A DNA stretch of 64,000 nucleotides from Ziziphus jujuba (lineage: Eukaryota; Streptophyta; Magnoliopsida; Rosales; Rhamnaceae): NCBI RefSeq assembly GCF_031755915.1, contig NC_083384.1, positions 26,268,001 to 26,332,000 on the forward strand, in the 5' to 3' direction. The first letter of the stretch is position 1. Each line of letters begins with the position of its first letter. Positions 48,105-60,505 of this stretch are shown in pieces. The notes below the pieces were generated by a model, which was given only the letters and a program-made list of their open reading frames with translations, did no database searches and was not told where the DNA came from. The position numbers and the translations under genes were made by a program.

Positions 48105-48868
48105 ACAAAATTTCATAATATGGCCTTCTTTCTTACAGTAGTAACATTTTTGACCCCTTGTTCTATACTTAGATCTACAATGGTCTCAGCTCTTCCCCCT
48201 AAAGTCAATATTTCTAGAATTCCTAGTGGCATTTCTACCCCAAGCACTAAGCCCTTCACTCTTTGACTCATACTTTAATTCTGTGTCCCTGGACTTCCTT
48301 CACTCTTTGACTCATACTTTAATTCTGTGTCCCTGGACTTTAAGGAACTGACCACTATATCCAAAAACAGAGAATCACGACCATACTTGATGGTATTCTT
48401 GACATCTCTAAATGATTCAGGCAAAGAGTTTAATAAAATTGCGGCATTATGTTCATCACTAAATGTAACTTTGCAATTAGCAAGATCCAAAATTATTCGA
48501 TTAAACATGTCAAGATTAGAGTCTAAATCCTTAGAAGTATCCATTTTAAAGCCAAAGAATTGCTCTAGTAACAAAATTCGATTTGGAAGAGACCTTACCA
48601 AATAAAGCTATTCTAGTTTGTTCCAAATCTGAGAGGTGGTTTTTACCTCATCTACTTTCTTGAGGACACTATCAGAGAGATGCAGGATGATTGTACTCAA
48701 AGCAATCTTATCCATTTCTAATTTCTTGTCCTCTGGGAGATCGACAGGGAATGACTCGTCAATTACCGTAGCAACTTTCATCTGCACGAGAACTGCCCTC
48801 ATCATCTTCTACCATAGTAGGAAATCTCCTTTGCCATTGAAGATTTCCACTTTTATTCTCGAAGCCAT
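48105..48868 (-). pseudogene. Copia gag region with zinc knuckle, broken
   Basis: The start codon is at 48866-48868 (protein begins MASRIKVE). A UBN2-type gag follows, with IILHLSDSVLKKV and a second part containing LLNSLPESF. A perfect CX2CX4HX4C zinc knuckle (CYYCKKEGH...) is at 48105-48146. Disruptions: TAG replaces a Trp codon at 48809-48811, another TAG follows LE near 48605, and a 44-bp tandem duplication (48253-48296 and 48297-48340) shifts the frame before the knuckle. Confidence 0.9.
48253..48340 (-). repeat. 44-bp perfect tandem duplication in gag
   Basis: 48253-48296 repeats exactly at 48297-48340. The length is not a multiple of three, so it breaks the gag frame. Confidence 0.92.
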
Positions 48869-48943
48869 TGTTGCTTATACAAGAAGCTCAAGATTCCGAG
48901 AGTAGAATCTTTCTAAACACTCGGAGAGATTTGAAAGAATGAA

Positions 48944-48955
48944 ACTCTAATACCA
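48944..48955 (-). other. Copia primer binding site
   Basis: Minus-strand TGGTATTAGAGT lies 2 nt inside the 5' LTR. It differs slightly from the usual initiator-Met site TGGTATCAGAGC. Confidence 0.88.
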
Positions 48956-48957
48956 CT

Positions 48958-49599
48958 TGTAGTGGAATTCAGAGAACTAAGAACAAAAAACAGTAAAGAA
49001 CACACAACATGATTTAACGAGGTTCGGCCAAAGATTGCCTACGTCCTCATGCTCAAGTTCTGACCTTCTGCTATTTATTATCTGTTGAGGAAATTACAAG
49101 CTTACAGGTTCTCCAATGGTGATTCACAAAGAGAACACCCAAAAACCAACCCATTACCCCCTTCTACACCCTCTTTCAGATTACTCACAAGGTTTCACAA
49201 AGAAACTTCAATTACCCTTACAGAACTCTTTGAAGAATTGAAATAACAAAGAAAGAACAGATCTTTCTCTCACAGACCCAGAATATCAACTCACGAAGAA
49301 GGTTCTGCAACTCTGTATTTTTCCCTTTCTCTCACGAAGAAGAAGAAGTTAAAATCTAGTGTATATTAAACTGCCTTTTAAACCCTGTTATAACCAACTT
49401 AACCGCTGCACCTGTTTTGCACGTGTTTCAGCTAATTGAAAACAAACTCCTAAATGTCGTCATTCCTTTTGATATACTTCAACTCATTAAAGAAACGTTG
49501 CCGTTCCATCCTCTTCTTCTTTATCTGAGAACACAAGTTCAATCTCTGAAGCATAGCTGGACTTTATTTCCTCAACTCTTTGAGGATTAATTCCTCACA
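48958..49599 (-). repeat. Copia 5' LTR (642 bp)
   Basis: Aligned with 44067-44713 along its length, with the same TGTAGTGG and CCTCACA ends on the plus strand and the target duplication outside. Confidence 0.95.
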
Positions 49600-49604
49600 A
49601 TATG

Positions 49605-52600
49605 TATATAAATATATATAAGTTTAATATATGGTCTTGGGTTTTATTGCTATATATATATATATAAAATTTTAATATATGGTCTTAGGTTTTATTGCTA
49701 TATATATATGGTCTTTGGTTTTTAAGGATGCATTTAAAAGTTCACTTTTATTTACTCTTTAGAAGCATGAATGATATAAACTTATTCTCTTCTCCTTTCG
49801 ATCTAGTTTTATATTTGAAAATCTTATGATAAAAGATATTGTTAAATTTTGATTTTTTAACATATATGAATTGAAAAAAAAAAAAAAAAAGACATATGTG
49901 AATTGAAGTTGAGTTTTTTTTCTTAGTTACATGTCTGATGTAACTATCTAGATTGTTCTTTTATATAAATATAGATTGTAGAATATTCTATTAGGCGATA
50001 ATTAGACAACTTATATTAATTGAGTGTTGTCTAATTATATGTAATTATAGGTGAAATATTTTGTATATTATATATAATATGGCACTAGTTGAATAATATA
50101 AAAGGGCCAACGTTGTCTAGTAAACAACGACTGTATATATACAGTCATTTTATCGTTTGACATCCACATCTTGTCAAGATGTTGATACCATGTAATTTTC
50201 ACTGGATTATATATAATTATAAATGAAGATCATATATAAATCGATATCAACTACATGATATTTGTATTTTGCATAGTAAAATTTTTCAATATATATATAC
50301 ACACGGTGGAAAGATTCATTGTCAGAATCATTATTTGAATTGATAGCACCTTTGCTATTTAGGACCATATATGGACTATTCTTAAAGGAAGAAATTAATT
50401 TTAAATTCCAATTTGATTTTTCCAAAAATAGTGTCCTTTATTATTATTATTTTGGTGAAACATGGCGTAGTCTTCCTGGTGTAACTCTAACGGTAAATAC
50501 CACTCTAGCAATGTGGTGGTGACATCACTTTATTTATTTATTTATTTATTTTTCAATTTGGAGATATTATTCAGAAATTTAAGTTCGAATTTTTTTTTAA
50601 ATAGTAATTTTAGTATTAGGCGGTTTTGCGACAAATAACATCATACAGTTATCCTCTTTTTGTCACATTGTTAAAAGAGATCCTTTTTAGGATACAAAAT
50701 ATCTAAGTTACTAAACGCATGGGTTGCCTCAATTTGGAGAAAATCTTGTATGCATCCATGTACCAGCTCAATTAGTGTCTCTGCAACGCTTTTTATTTTA
50801 GTTTTCCTCAATATTTTTGAATAACCAAGCACGATAGAGAATTTCATATTTTTTTCCTTTCTTTTTTTCTTTCATTTTCCTCTCAATTTTTTTCTTTTGA
50901 ATTTTTTGACATTCAAACTAAGCATAACTCTAGAGAGCTTTGAACACAAGCTCGAAAAACAAACCCACCTTGTCAAAATCTCTTCATATCAGTTATTTAT
51001 TATTTTTTGGGTTTACAGCTTCCTTTCTTCTTCCATAGTTCTGGTCCATGGGTTCTGCATCTCCATAAGAACAAAAGCTCTTTGACTTATAAAGTTTTTT
51101 TTTTTTTTATTATAATAATCTTTATGGGTTAATGCTTGTAAATTGTCCCACAATCTAAAAATGGTTGGAAGTGAGTAAAAACAAATGGATACCCAAAGAT
51201 AGAAAGGGAAAATAAAAATGAAAAAACTTTGCCCACAATTACAATCGGTTTTAGAGTTAGAAAGTCCAGCTTTTCTCTCCTAAGGACTAGGTAAAAGAAA
51301 AATAAAATTTTTCAGAGAGAGGAAGTCATGGCAATACAAGCTTGGGAAAAGTGGGTAAGTTTTACTATTGGAGGTTAAGGTTCGTGTGCTAAAAAATCAT
51401 ATTGTGCAGTAGCAAGAGAAAATGGCTGAGAAAATAATGAAAATTGCAGTGAAATTTTAAGAGGCTATTAGTGGAATAAACAGGAGGTGATGAAAAGGAA
51501 GAACAAACGCGCGTGAAACATCATCTAAGTCATGTGAGCTGTTTATGACATGGCAATTTATTTTACAGGTGTCACAAAACCACTTGGATTGGTACCATCT
51601 GAGCTGGTACCATAGATGCATACAAGATTTCTCCTCAATTTGGCATCTGTATATGTAGACACAAAATCTCATCACCTAAACCAACATTGTAGACAATGTG
51701 ACAAATGGCTTTCGTAACCTCTTTTCAACTTCCAGCTCAATATGTTCCAACTTCATATTTATTACTCAGGAGACTTCCAACAATAGTTACCAAAAAAAGA
51801 AAACAGTGACTTCCACCAATCTTCTTTTATTTTTTTATTTTTATTTGTTTATTGGAAAATTGGCAGAACGATCCAAATGGCAAACACAGAGAAACCCTTT
51901 TTCTTCCTCTCTTCGAGAAAGTAACACTCCTATTTCATATATATATATATATATATTTATATATATTTAGCATAACTCCTATTTCATGTTGAATAATTGT
52001 AAGATTCTGATCTTGATAGCTGACCTTACACGCATTCGTTCAAATTAATAAATAAGTAAATAAATAAAATTAAAACCCAGAAAATTAATATATAAAAAGT
52101 TTGACAAGCTTAATCAATGGTTTAAAAGATTGAAATTGCTCGTGTGACACGTAAATTTAGATAATAAAGAAATCGAAAAGGGTACAAAAGCAAAAACGTC
52201 GTTGTTGGGGTGAACGTGGCCGGAAAATAATTTAAACCTTATCTGAATTGACAAAATAGTGGTCTGTGCCGGCTTAATACGTATTAGCTACACAGCATAT
52301 CCACTTTTGTCGAACTGGCTATTGCAATCCAAATTATTTTAAATTAACTTTTTAAGTAATTATTCATTAAAAACTTTATTCAATTGGTATGCTACTCGTA
52401 GGTTTAGTTTAATAGTAAAATGACTGATAATATACTTTTAAATCTCATGAATTTGATAACCTCTGACTAAAATTTTCCCAACAATATAGTTTAAAATATA
52501 TTGTAATTTTTTTTTTAAAAAAAAAGTGTATTGCATTAGGTAGTTAAGAAGATAAAAACAAAAATAAATAAATGATTAGAGAGTTATGTTGTCAAACTAA

Positions 52601-52768
52601 TTAAATTTTGTTTGTGGTTGAGGATCATAAGGTTGGACAATAATACGTGTGCTTTTTCTTTTCTTGTTTTTTGTTTATCTTATAAAAGAACAAAAGATTA
52701 ATAAGTACATGTCCCATAAGACAAATTGTACTCTTAAATGAAAAAAATATTGTCCTTCAATGTACCCA

Positions 52769-52808
<40 letters not shown>

Positions 52809-55477
52809 CATAATATAAATAATTTGTTAAATACATTAACTGACATAAAATTAGATTCAAGTAATTTCAGAATGATTTTGATAATTGGTATGGCATGAGT
52901 GTAAATGAGTCGAGTCAAGCCGAGTATTATATTTTTAAGTTCGGTGTTTAAGTTCAAAAAATTTGGAAATAACCTGTTCAAAATTGGCTCGACTCGTTAA
53001 TGAAAAGCTCAAAATTAGTTTTACTTGGTTCGTTATAATATAAAAACTTAACAAATTGAACATTTATTTCATTAAAATAATAATTTTAACATTAATAATA
53101 ACAAACTCCATTTATTTTATTAATTCTACTATAAAATTTATTTATTTTTAAAAAGTTTATAAATTAAAATATAAAAATTATTATTTATACATTATAAATA
53201 TTCAATTTGGTTAAATTTGAAATATAATTTTTATATAGCTATATATAAATAGCAAATTCAAACTGTTCATAAGCTTGATTTATTATTTAAGATCATCTCA
53301 CGAGTTTCATTTCTTATTCAAAATTAGCTCGTTTTCATCACAAATCAATTTCAAACAAGTTAAAATCGAACAAAACTCGAGCTGTTTACGAACTATTCAA
53401 ACCCATTTCCAACGAAATCATCGATGTCGATCATTGCGCTAAGTACTAGAAAGTATGAAACCTATATTTGGCTTTGGATTAGGACATATGCTTTTCTTCA
53501 ACTTCCTCAATAACGCAGAGAAAGCATTGTTTTGATTAACCTAACAACTTACCCAACCAAATTACTTTTCAAAAGAAAAAATGACAAAAGAAAGATAAAA
53601 TTAAAATCTATTTTTCCTTTTATACATGTTGAAATGAATAAGAATATTCTTTAATTAATAGTAAATATTTATTTACATCCTTTGAGGCTTAGGGTAAATA
53701 CAAAAACGTTATAAAGTTTATAATAATATCATCCATGCCTTGTAGATGAGTCTAAATTACCCTTCTACCCTTAAGTTGAATTACTTTTAAAATTCCTTTT
53801 ATTTTATGTGTTGCAATAATTAATTTATTTTTATTTAAACTATATGATAATCTTATACATATATATTTATATATATATAACTGTATGATAAATTTAATTA
53901 CATAAGCTTTTTATACATTTGATAAATATATTTAAAAAATTATAATTGATTTAGTTTAATATATTTGGCAAATTATAATATATTTTAATATTTGTAGTAA
54001 AACGTATTTGATAAATTATCATTTGGTCGAAAAAATTATACGATTAAAATCACCATATAGTTTTTTTTTTTTAAAAAAACTTAGCTGTTATTTAAATAAA
54101 ATTAATTCGAATATGAATTAATAAAACTTTGAAGTTTACAAAATAATTATTGAAAAAAAAAAGAATTGAAATTTAACTTTAATAAAAATGAAAAGGTAAT
54201 TTAAAAAATATAAAAAGATAATTTAAAAGATGTGAATGATATTATTACAAAGATAAGAGATATTTATATATTTAAAGTGTAAATGAAATATTCTTTTACT
54301 AATATTAAACGCATAAAAACACGTGCTTTGTAAAGCATTTTTTTAAATAAATAATAAAATACAATTTAAAATGTCCTTTAGAGCACACTTGCATCATGCG
54401 CACATCGAATTTTTTTTTTTTTTTTTTTTAAGCTATGCGCACATCGAATTTATGAGCCCAAGTACATTGTTTTATGTTTAACGAGTTCCATTGTTATTGA
54501 TAAATATATTCTCCAGCAAATGCATTAATGTTTGACCAAGTTGGTATTAATTTATTTACCAAATACATTGAAAAGAAATGCTTTATTATACATTAATTAA
54601 TTAATTATTTTAAAAATGTCAATGTTCAAACAAATAACATAATGATAATATAATAAACATGCTTATCACTTGGTCATGCAGGCATGCATGCATTAAACAG
54701 TATAATATATAATTTGGGTCTATATGAATTACATATAATTAAACTTGATACTCTAATAATTATGTAATATTGACCTTGAAAGATATACACTCTTAGAGCT
54801 TATCCAAGGATATATCTATATTTATTATATACAAATAATGTGAGGCAAAACATGATAGGTGCTCGTGCATCTTGCACATTTGATGACATCAAACACGAGG
54901 CATGTTTAGCCGCCCACACCATCCATACATGGGACCCTTATCAACGTATAATAGGTAAGATCCTTGTAAAGTCAAACCAATCCGGTATTAACAAAGTATA
55001 GTAGAAATAGTAGTAGAGGTCCCGAGTATTAAACTAGGACAATGATTTCATAGTGGTTTTGACTTGTTCATGGACTAAAGGACAATTCTTAATAATCGGC
55101 TAGAACCTTTCGATTAAAGAACTCATTTTTTTCAGTTATCATATAATTTGATGAAAAATTATGTCTTTTGTCGCGATTCAAAAAATTTATGAGTGAGTCG
55201 GCATCAAATAGGTATATGTCTGATCTGTTTGTTATATATTTATTGGGTCGTTCTAATTTGATTTGCAAGCAAAAATTAATGCACATTTAAGTTATATACT
55301 AGCTATATGCATGGTAGAGCTACTAGAATGAAATAAGTAAGGTATGCTCGGATACATGCAACCAAAGGTAAAAGATCAATTCTTAGTATTTTTTATTTCT
55401 TCAAATGGAAGTAACAGAGAATCAATTTAAAAAAAAATTAATAAATTAAAAATAAAAGAGATAGAATAAGAATGATT
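49605..55477. other. Intergenic DNA
   Basis: No supported gene. A 60-bp local repeat (TTTAATATATGGTCTT, GGTTTTATTGCTATATATA) is at about 49623-49715. Hairpins cluster at 49999-50146. A TA run is at 52772-52807, and a stretch near 52885-53410 has GAGTCGAGTCAAGCCGAG and an opposed ACTCGAGCTGTTTACGAAC, typical of an old dispersed plant repeat. Short frames at 50319-50522, 50897-51085 and 51698-51970 have no recognisable domain. Confidence 0.55.
49999..50146. repeat. Cluster of perfect inverted repeats
   Basis: TAATTAGACAAC (49999-50010) pairs with 50026-50037 (12 bp, 15-nt loop). CGTTGT (50111-50116) pairs with 50124-50129. An 18-bp perfect palindrome, GACTGTATATATACAGTC, lies at 50129-50146. 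Possibly remnants of small DNA elements. Confidence 0.65.
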
Positions 55478-55846
55478 ATAACACTATGTTTGGATTAAAG
55501 GGAGAAAAAGGACAAGAAAAGTTTAATAAGGAAAGGAAAGGAAAGGCAGGGAAAATAAAGTATTTACTAATAATAATTGTTCTTTGGATGATTAATAAAT
55601 AATGAAAAAAATTTATGAAAGATAATAAATATTGTTATATAATAATAAAGATATTAAAATATATTTTTTCCTTTCATTTCTTATCAGTTTTGAATAAAAA
55701 ATAAAACACATAAAAATAAAAGGGTCGATTTTTTCCATTTCCTTCCTTTTATTTTTCTTTCCACCCTATTTTAATCATCCAAACAAGAAATTTAAATTAT
55801 TTCTTTTTTGTTTCTTCCTATTCTCTCAGTCAAAACATTGTATAAA
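55478..55846. mobile_element. Candidate MITE (about 370 bp)
   Basis: The left end (ACACTATGTTTGGATTAAAG) and the reverse complement of the right end (ACAATGTTTTGACTGAGAG) are similar and are followed by GGAGAAAAAGGACAAGAAAAG-like purine runs in both arms. The interior is A+T-rich and non-coding. Imperfect arms make the ends approximate. Confidence 0.45.
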
Positions 55847-58486
55847 TGCATTTTTGAATTTTTTTAGAATAATTTTTTAATTTGAATTGACGATATCGTA
55901 TTGGATTCGTATTAGTAAAATTTAATAAATTAATTGGTTAAATACAATAAAACACCACAAATAAATTAAATTTTTTGAGGGGGATAATTTCATAATTATT
56001 TATCATAATTTTAAAAATATTTAGTTTATTATTTAAGCATGTATTGATTTTTTTAATTTTATTTTAAAAAAATGAAATAAACATGTCCATTTTGCATGAT
56101 CAAAAAAAAAAAAAAATTCATTTCATCCTTGAAAGCTTAAGCCAAATTTGAATTTTCAAATTTTGTATATATTATTAACAAGTTAACATGTTGAAAAGCA
56201 AATTATGCAATATAAATGAGTCTGAATTTATTTATTTTCATATAATAGTTTAACAAGTTGTATTTGGATGAATTAAATTTCATAAAAATGACATAGATTC
56301 AATGCAACATGATAAGCTTAAATTTAATATTTCTCAATGTTTTGGCTATTCATTGAAAAGTAAATGAATGATCATATGCTTCCAAAAAATTGATGAATAT
56401 TAATTTCTTGGGAGTACTATAAGACCCATTCGTTTCTTTAGTAATTTAACTTTTCTTTTATCAAATCTTCATAAAAATTTTAAATGAGTATTAATTTGAC
56501 TCAAACTAAAGTTCGATATATGAAAGGATTGAAACTAAATTCTATAGCGATTTTGCAGATAATAATCTCTATCCAAAAGTTCCTAACAATTCCTCACCAT
56601 GTCAAACTCGATGCAACGCATATGCATACTATATATTTTCAACCATTAAGATTTAACAGGTATTTGGCTTCTCTGACATTAGATAGGATAACAAATTTTC
56701 ACCAAGTATAGTCAAATTTTTCTCAATGATAATGACTACTAATCTTTCAAACCATTAAAAAGTTTGACGTTAGTTTCGTCTTATAGCGGATGCCGAATTA
56801 CCAACAGAAAAATTCTGTCACTTTCTTCAATGAACTTGTCACAACAAACTAACTAGGAAAAGGTTAAAAACAAAAATTCGCGCCATACATAGCTCATAGC
56901 AGGCATCATGACAGAGCAAGTTACGTCACAGTTTTCTTCCTTCAATTGAAAAAAAAAAAAAAATGAAAATCACGTGGGATTTAATTTCTAATGTGAAAGC
57001 CATCAAATTGACAAAAAATGTAAAAAATAAAAAAATAAAAAAACTAACAACAATGTTAATGTCATTCAAATTGGAAATACCATTTATATTATTGCGTTTC
57101 AAGGTAAGACTCCTCTTTATTCATTTATTTTTCAAAAAGCCATTTATATGTTTGAATATTAATGCTTAATATGGAAGTTTGTGTTTAATTACTAATGTGT
57201 ACTAAATTATTTAGGTTTTCTTTTTTTCTTTTTCCCTTTTTTCCTTTTCTATCATATATTTTGAAATTAGAAGAACAACAACAAAAACAAATAATCAAAC
57301 CAAGCAGGTTCATGAACTGTGAAGGAGACATAATCGAGTTCCCGTAACTTAAACTATTCCAAATCAAATTGACTTGTATTATTTATCCACATCCAATTAT
57401 ATGAATTGCTAGAGAAATTCATCACCAAATTTCACAAGGCGGTGGTTCTAATTAGTAATTAGATAATTACCAGTCTCATTTTCACATATGGATGATAGTC
57501 GATTTCAATGTAAAGATTGATAGAAAGTTTAAATTTCTTAGGGTTCTAGAGAATTATTAACATATTTAGTCAAGATTGCCCCAGTAGATGGGCCATGACC
57601 AGGCAAAGATAGATACAGATTGACTGGATTGTTTACCAAAAAATATAAATTTACATACGGGAAATTTCTATTTGCACTATTCAGAAAACTAGATGTACAC
57701 CCTTTCATGTGAAATTCCCAAAACACCATCATCAAAATGAGTTGTACATAGCTGCAATTCTAGACTAAACTGTATAATATTTATAAAAACTAAAATGTAC
57801 CAAAAATCCTTATCTTTCTCACTTTCTTCTTGTTTGAATTTCCAAATAGGGTTGCGGTTTCATCCTCCAAGGAGCCACCATCATTATCAACAGGAGGAGT
57901 TGTCGACGTCTTGCCATAAGAACTGGTAGACTTGCGGCAGGCTTTTGACCATTTCTTGTCACTAATGCTCTCTCTCGAATCAGCGTTAATCTTCCATGGA
58001 AGAAAGAAAGTTGTTTTGACAAAAAAATAAAAAATAAAAAATAAAAAATAAAAAATGAAAAAAAAAGAGAGTAAAAATGGCATTTTAATTAGAAAATAAA
58101 AATTTGGACTATATAGTGCACTGCTTTTGGTATTACAGTTATAACATTATCAAAAATGAGAAGTTATTTTCACAATTTTAAAATAACTCTATACAATATT
58201 GTTATTTACAAACTAGCATTTAAATATATAAAAAATATAAAATAACTTTATACAATATTTCTAATACATAAATATCCACAATTAATAAAATCTTAACTAA
58301 ACCAAAAAAACACACTTTTTTTTTCCATAAATCGCTTACAAATTAAACGTTATTCCACAAAACCGCTTCATAGTTTGGATGAAATTAATAGTCATAAATA
58401 TTTCAAAATTTTTCTTTCCAATTAGAACATTTTTCGGCAATGAAAAGATGTATTCGTTGGAGAACTCGGTCTCAAAATTATGAGGT
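55847..58486. other. Intergenic DNA with two unexplained minus-strand frames
   Basis: Minus-strand frames at 57538-57735 and 57790-58083 contain non-repetitive segments (LPGHGPSTGAILTKYV and SLEDETATLFGNSNKKKV) that look more protein-like than the surroundings. I recognise no family and see no convincing splice structure. The second frame begins in phenylalanine residues coded by an A-rich repeat (about 58022-58056). They could be exon remnants of a lost gene or chance. Confidence 0.35.
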
Positions 58487-58742
58487 GTTCGATCATATAC
58501 TTCTGAACACATTTGAAATGTTCAGTCACATACTTTTAAACATATTTAAGATGTGTCTATCTAAAAACCTTCAGTCACATACTTCTGAATGCATTTGAGA
58601 TATTCAGTCACATATTTCTAAACACATCTGAAACATTTATATCTAAAAGCTTTCAATCGTATAATTCTAAATATATTTAAGATATTCAATCATATATTTC
58701 TAAATAAATTTGAAATATTCAATCATATACTTCTGAACACAA
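58487..58742 (+). repeat. Minisatellite, about seven units with alternating short and long forms
   Basis: Units begin TTCAGTCACATACTTCTGAA or a variant and are about 33 bp. Units 2 and 4 carry about 16 extra bases containing ATCTAAAA. This gives an 83-bp higher-order period over the first four units; the last three lack the extension. Confidence 0.85.
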
Positions 58743-60049
58743 ATATTTTTAACTGGTAAATATCCTTAATAGTAATTTTAAATAGGCGTAAAAATATAAA
58801 TTTATAACGGGACTGTATAAAGTACGTTTGGTAATACAACTAGAACTTCTATATCAAAATTTCACTTCTCTATTTTGTTGTGCAAACCTGGACACAATAC
58901 AAAACCCTGTTTATTTGGGCCTAATACATAAGAAAAGAAAGCCCATCTTCTCAAAATCCAAACTCAATACTTTTATTTCTTCTTGCATTTTCATTATGAA
59001 AATCTCTCTTGTTTTTCTGTATATATTATCACTCTAGTCCTTACCATGTATTTAGTAATATAATTAAATGTATTATCAATATATAATTGCCAATTAGTCA
59101 TTGTCATATAGAAATTCTACAAAGATTCAACAGTAGATAAATAGAAAAACACTTATATATAAGGAAACTTAACTGTATTATTTACTTTTTGGAACAAAGG
59201 ATCTTCATTAGTACTAAACTTCATAAAATGAATACATATTGTATATCTATTGGTTTTGTAACTTTTCAATGAACTAACCTATCTAAAGCAAAATGTTAGT
59301 ACCAAAAGATAGTAAATTTGATAAATAATATTAAAATAAATAAAGTATTCAAATATAATTCATAATACATCATCACTATCAAAAATAATTATTTAATGGT
59401 TCAAATTAATGACCATATCCAGATGCTTGTTGATTATAACAAATTCACATTCCAGCCTATCATGTTGGAGAAATTTTCTACGTAATTATAAATGACAAAA
59501 AATATATCTCTCTTCAATTTCAACAATCTGTCTAAGTAGAGGTTAAGATGAATTTACCCAACAAAATACAAACTCCAATTCAGAAAAATCAGCATCTTTG
59601 ATAGCAACCAAGATTGTCAAATCTTGCACATGTATTGAAAATCAAAAGTCATACATCATGATTATACTGTAAAGCAGCCCAAAAACTACATAATGGATGG
59701 AAATACCATTTCTAATTAACCTTTATTAGTTGGTATTTATAAACCATAAAAATAATCAATGCACCCGAGTAGATAATCTAATGTAGCATTTGAAAACCAC
59801 AAGTAAATGAATATAAAAGACTAAAATAAATTTCAATTGGCATGCAAAGTAAACTTTCACAATAATTTTCCTATTCTAGAAAATAGAAATTTAAAACCAT
59901 CAAAAAGGAAATATTGAATCCGAAAAGCTTTATAGACAAAGGAAGATGATGTATCATATAATGACCAGAGCTCTTATCATCGTCAATCTCTGCAATTCAA
60001 GCACTCTGATCAAGCTTCATTTTCAATTTTGGGGTTTAGGGTTTATAGT
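58743..60049. other. Intergenic DNA upstream of the Gypsy element
   Basis: No gene. A frame at 58828-59037 has no recognisable domain. A short GGGGTTTAGGGTTTA stretch at 60031-60045 is too short to be telomeric. Confidence 0.6.
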
Positions 60050-60297
60050 TACTGTTGCAATGTTTGAATACTAATGGTCCATTTAATTACTTGTTGTTTG
60101 TTTATAGTTTTATTTAGTAGTATGGTGCCATTTTGCTCTTTCTTGTTAATCAAGTCATCGTTGGTTATGAGTTTAAGATAGCTTCACTATTCCCTTGCCA
60201 CATCACTGTGCCACATCATTTAAATTTATCAAGCTTGCCACAAGAGCTTTGAGTCAGTGACCATTGTTAACAATGGCATCGTTTCGTCCTTTAGCTT

Positions 60298-60306
60298 TAT
60301 ATAAAA
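60298..60306 (+). promoter_or_regulatory. TATA box in the presumed Gypsy LTR
   Basis: TATATAAAA lies about 175 bp upstream of the primer binding site, where an LTR promoter is expected. Confidence 0.55.
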
Positions 60307-60475
60307 GCTTGGTCATCCCCAAGCTTAAGTTTGTCTTCAAATTTATACCATTATTGCTACTTATAAGCTTTGTGAGCTTGTAGTTTGTAATGGTATTGGA
60401 CTAGTTAAGTTTAGTTTCCTTAGTCTTGCTTAATTGTAGTGATTCCTTATTTTCTTTTAGATTTCCTATGTTAGT

Positions 60476-60486
60476 TGGTATTAGAG
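60476..60486 (+). other. Gypsy primer binding site
   Basis: TGGTATTAGAG, a one-base variant of the initiator tRNA-Met site. The preceding LTR end has lost its CA, so the exact LTR boundary near 60470 is uncertain. Confidence 0.75.
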
Positions 60487-60505
60487 TATTAGTTTTGATT
60501 CTCTT

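Larger units (their letters stand above)
44067..49599 (-). mobile_element. Copia-superfamily LTR retrotransposon, degenerate (5.5 kb)
   Basis: Both LTRs are present, flanked by a perfect 5-bp target duplication ATATG (44062-44066 and 49600-49604). On the minus strand the order is LTR, primer site, gag, protease, integrase, reverse transcriptase, RNase H, polypurine tract, LTR, which is the Ty1/Copia order. The gag style and gene order suggest the Tork lineage, as an inference. The coding region has several premature stops, frameshifts and internal tandem duplications, so the copy cannot encode its own proteins. The LTRs differ at roughly forty positions by eye, indicating an old insertion. 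Confidence 0.96.

Noticed and set aside
58487..58742. Regular repeats suggesting a CRISPR array
   Set aside because: There are no unique spacers between constant repeats, units diverge gradually, and the context is plant nuclear DNA.
60031..60045. Telomere-like TTTAGGG
   Set aside because: Only one full unit; common by chance in plant leaders and promoters.
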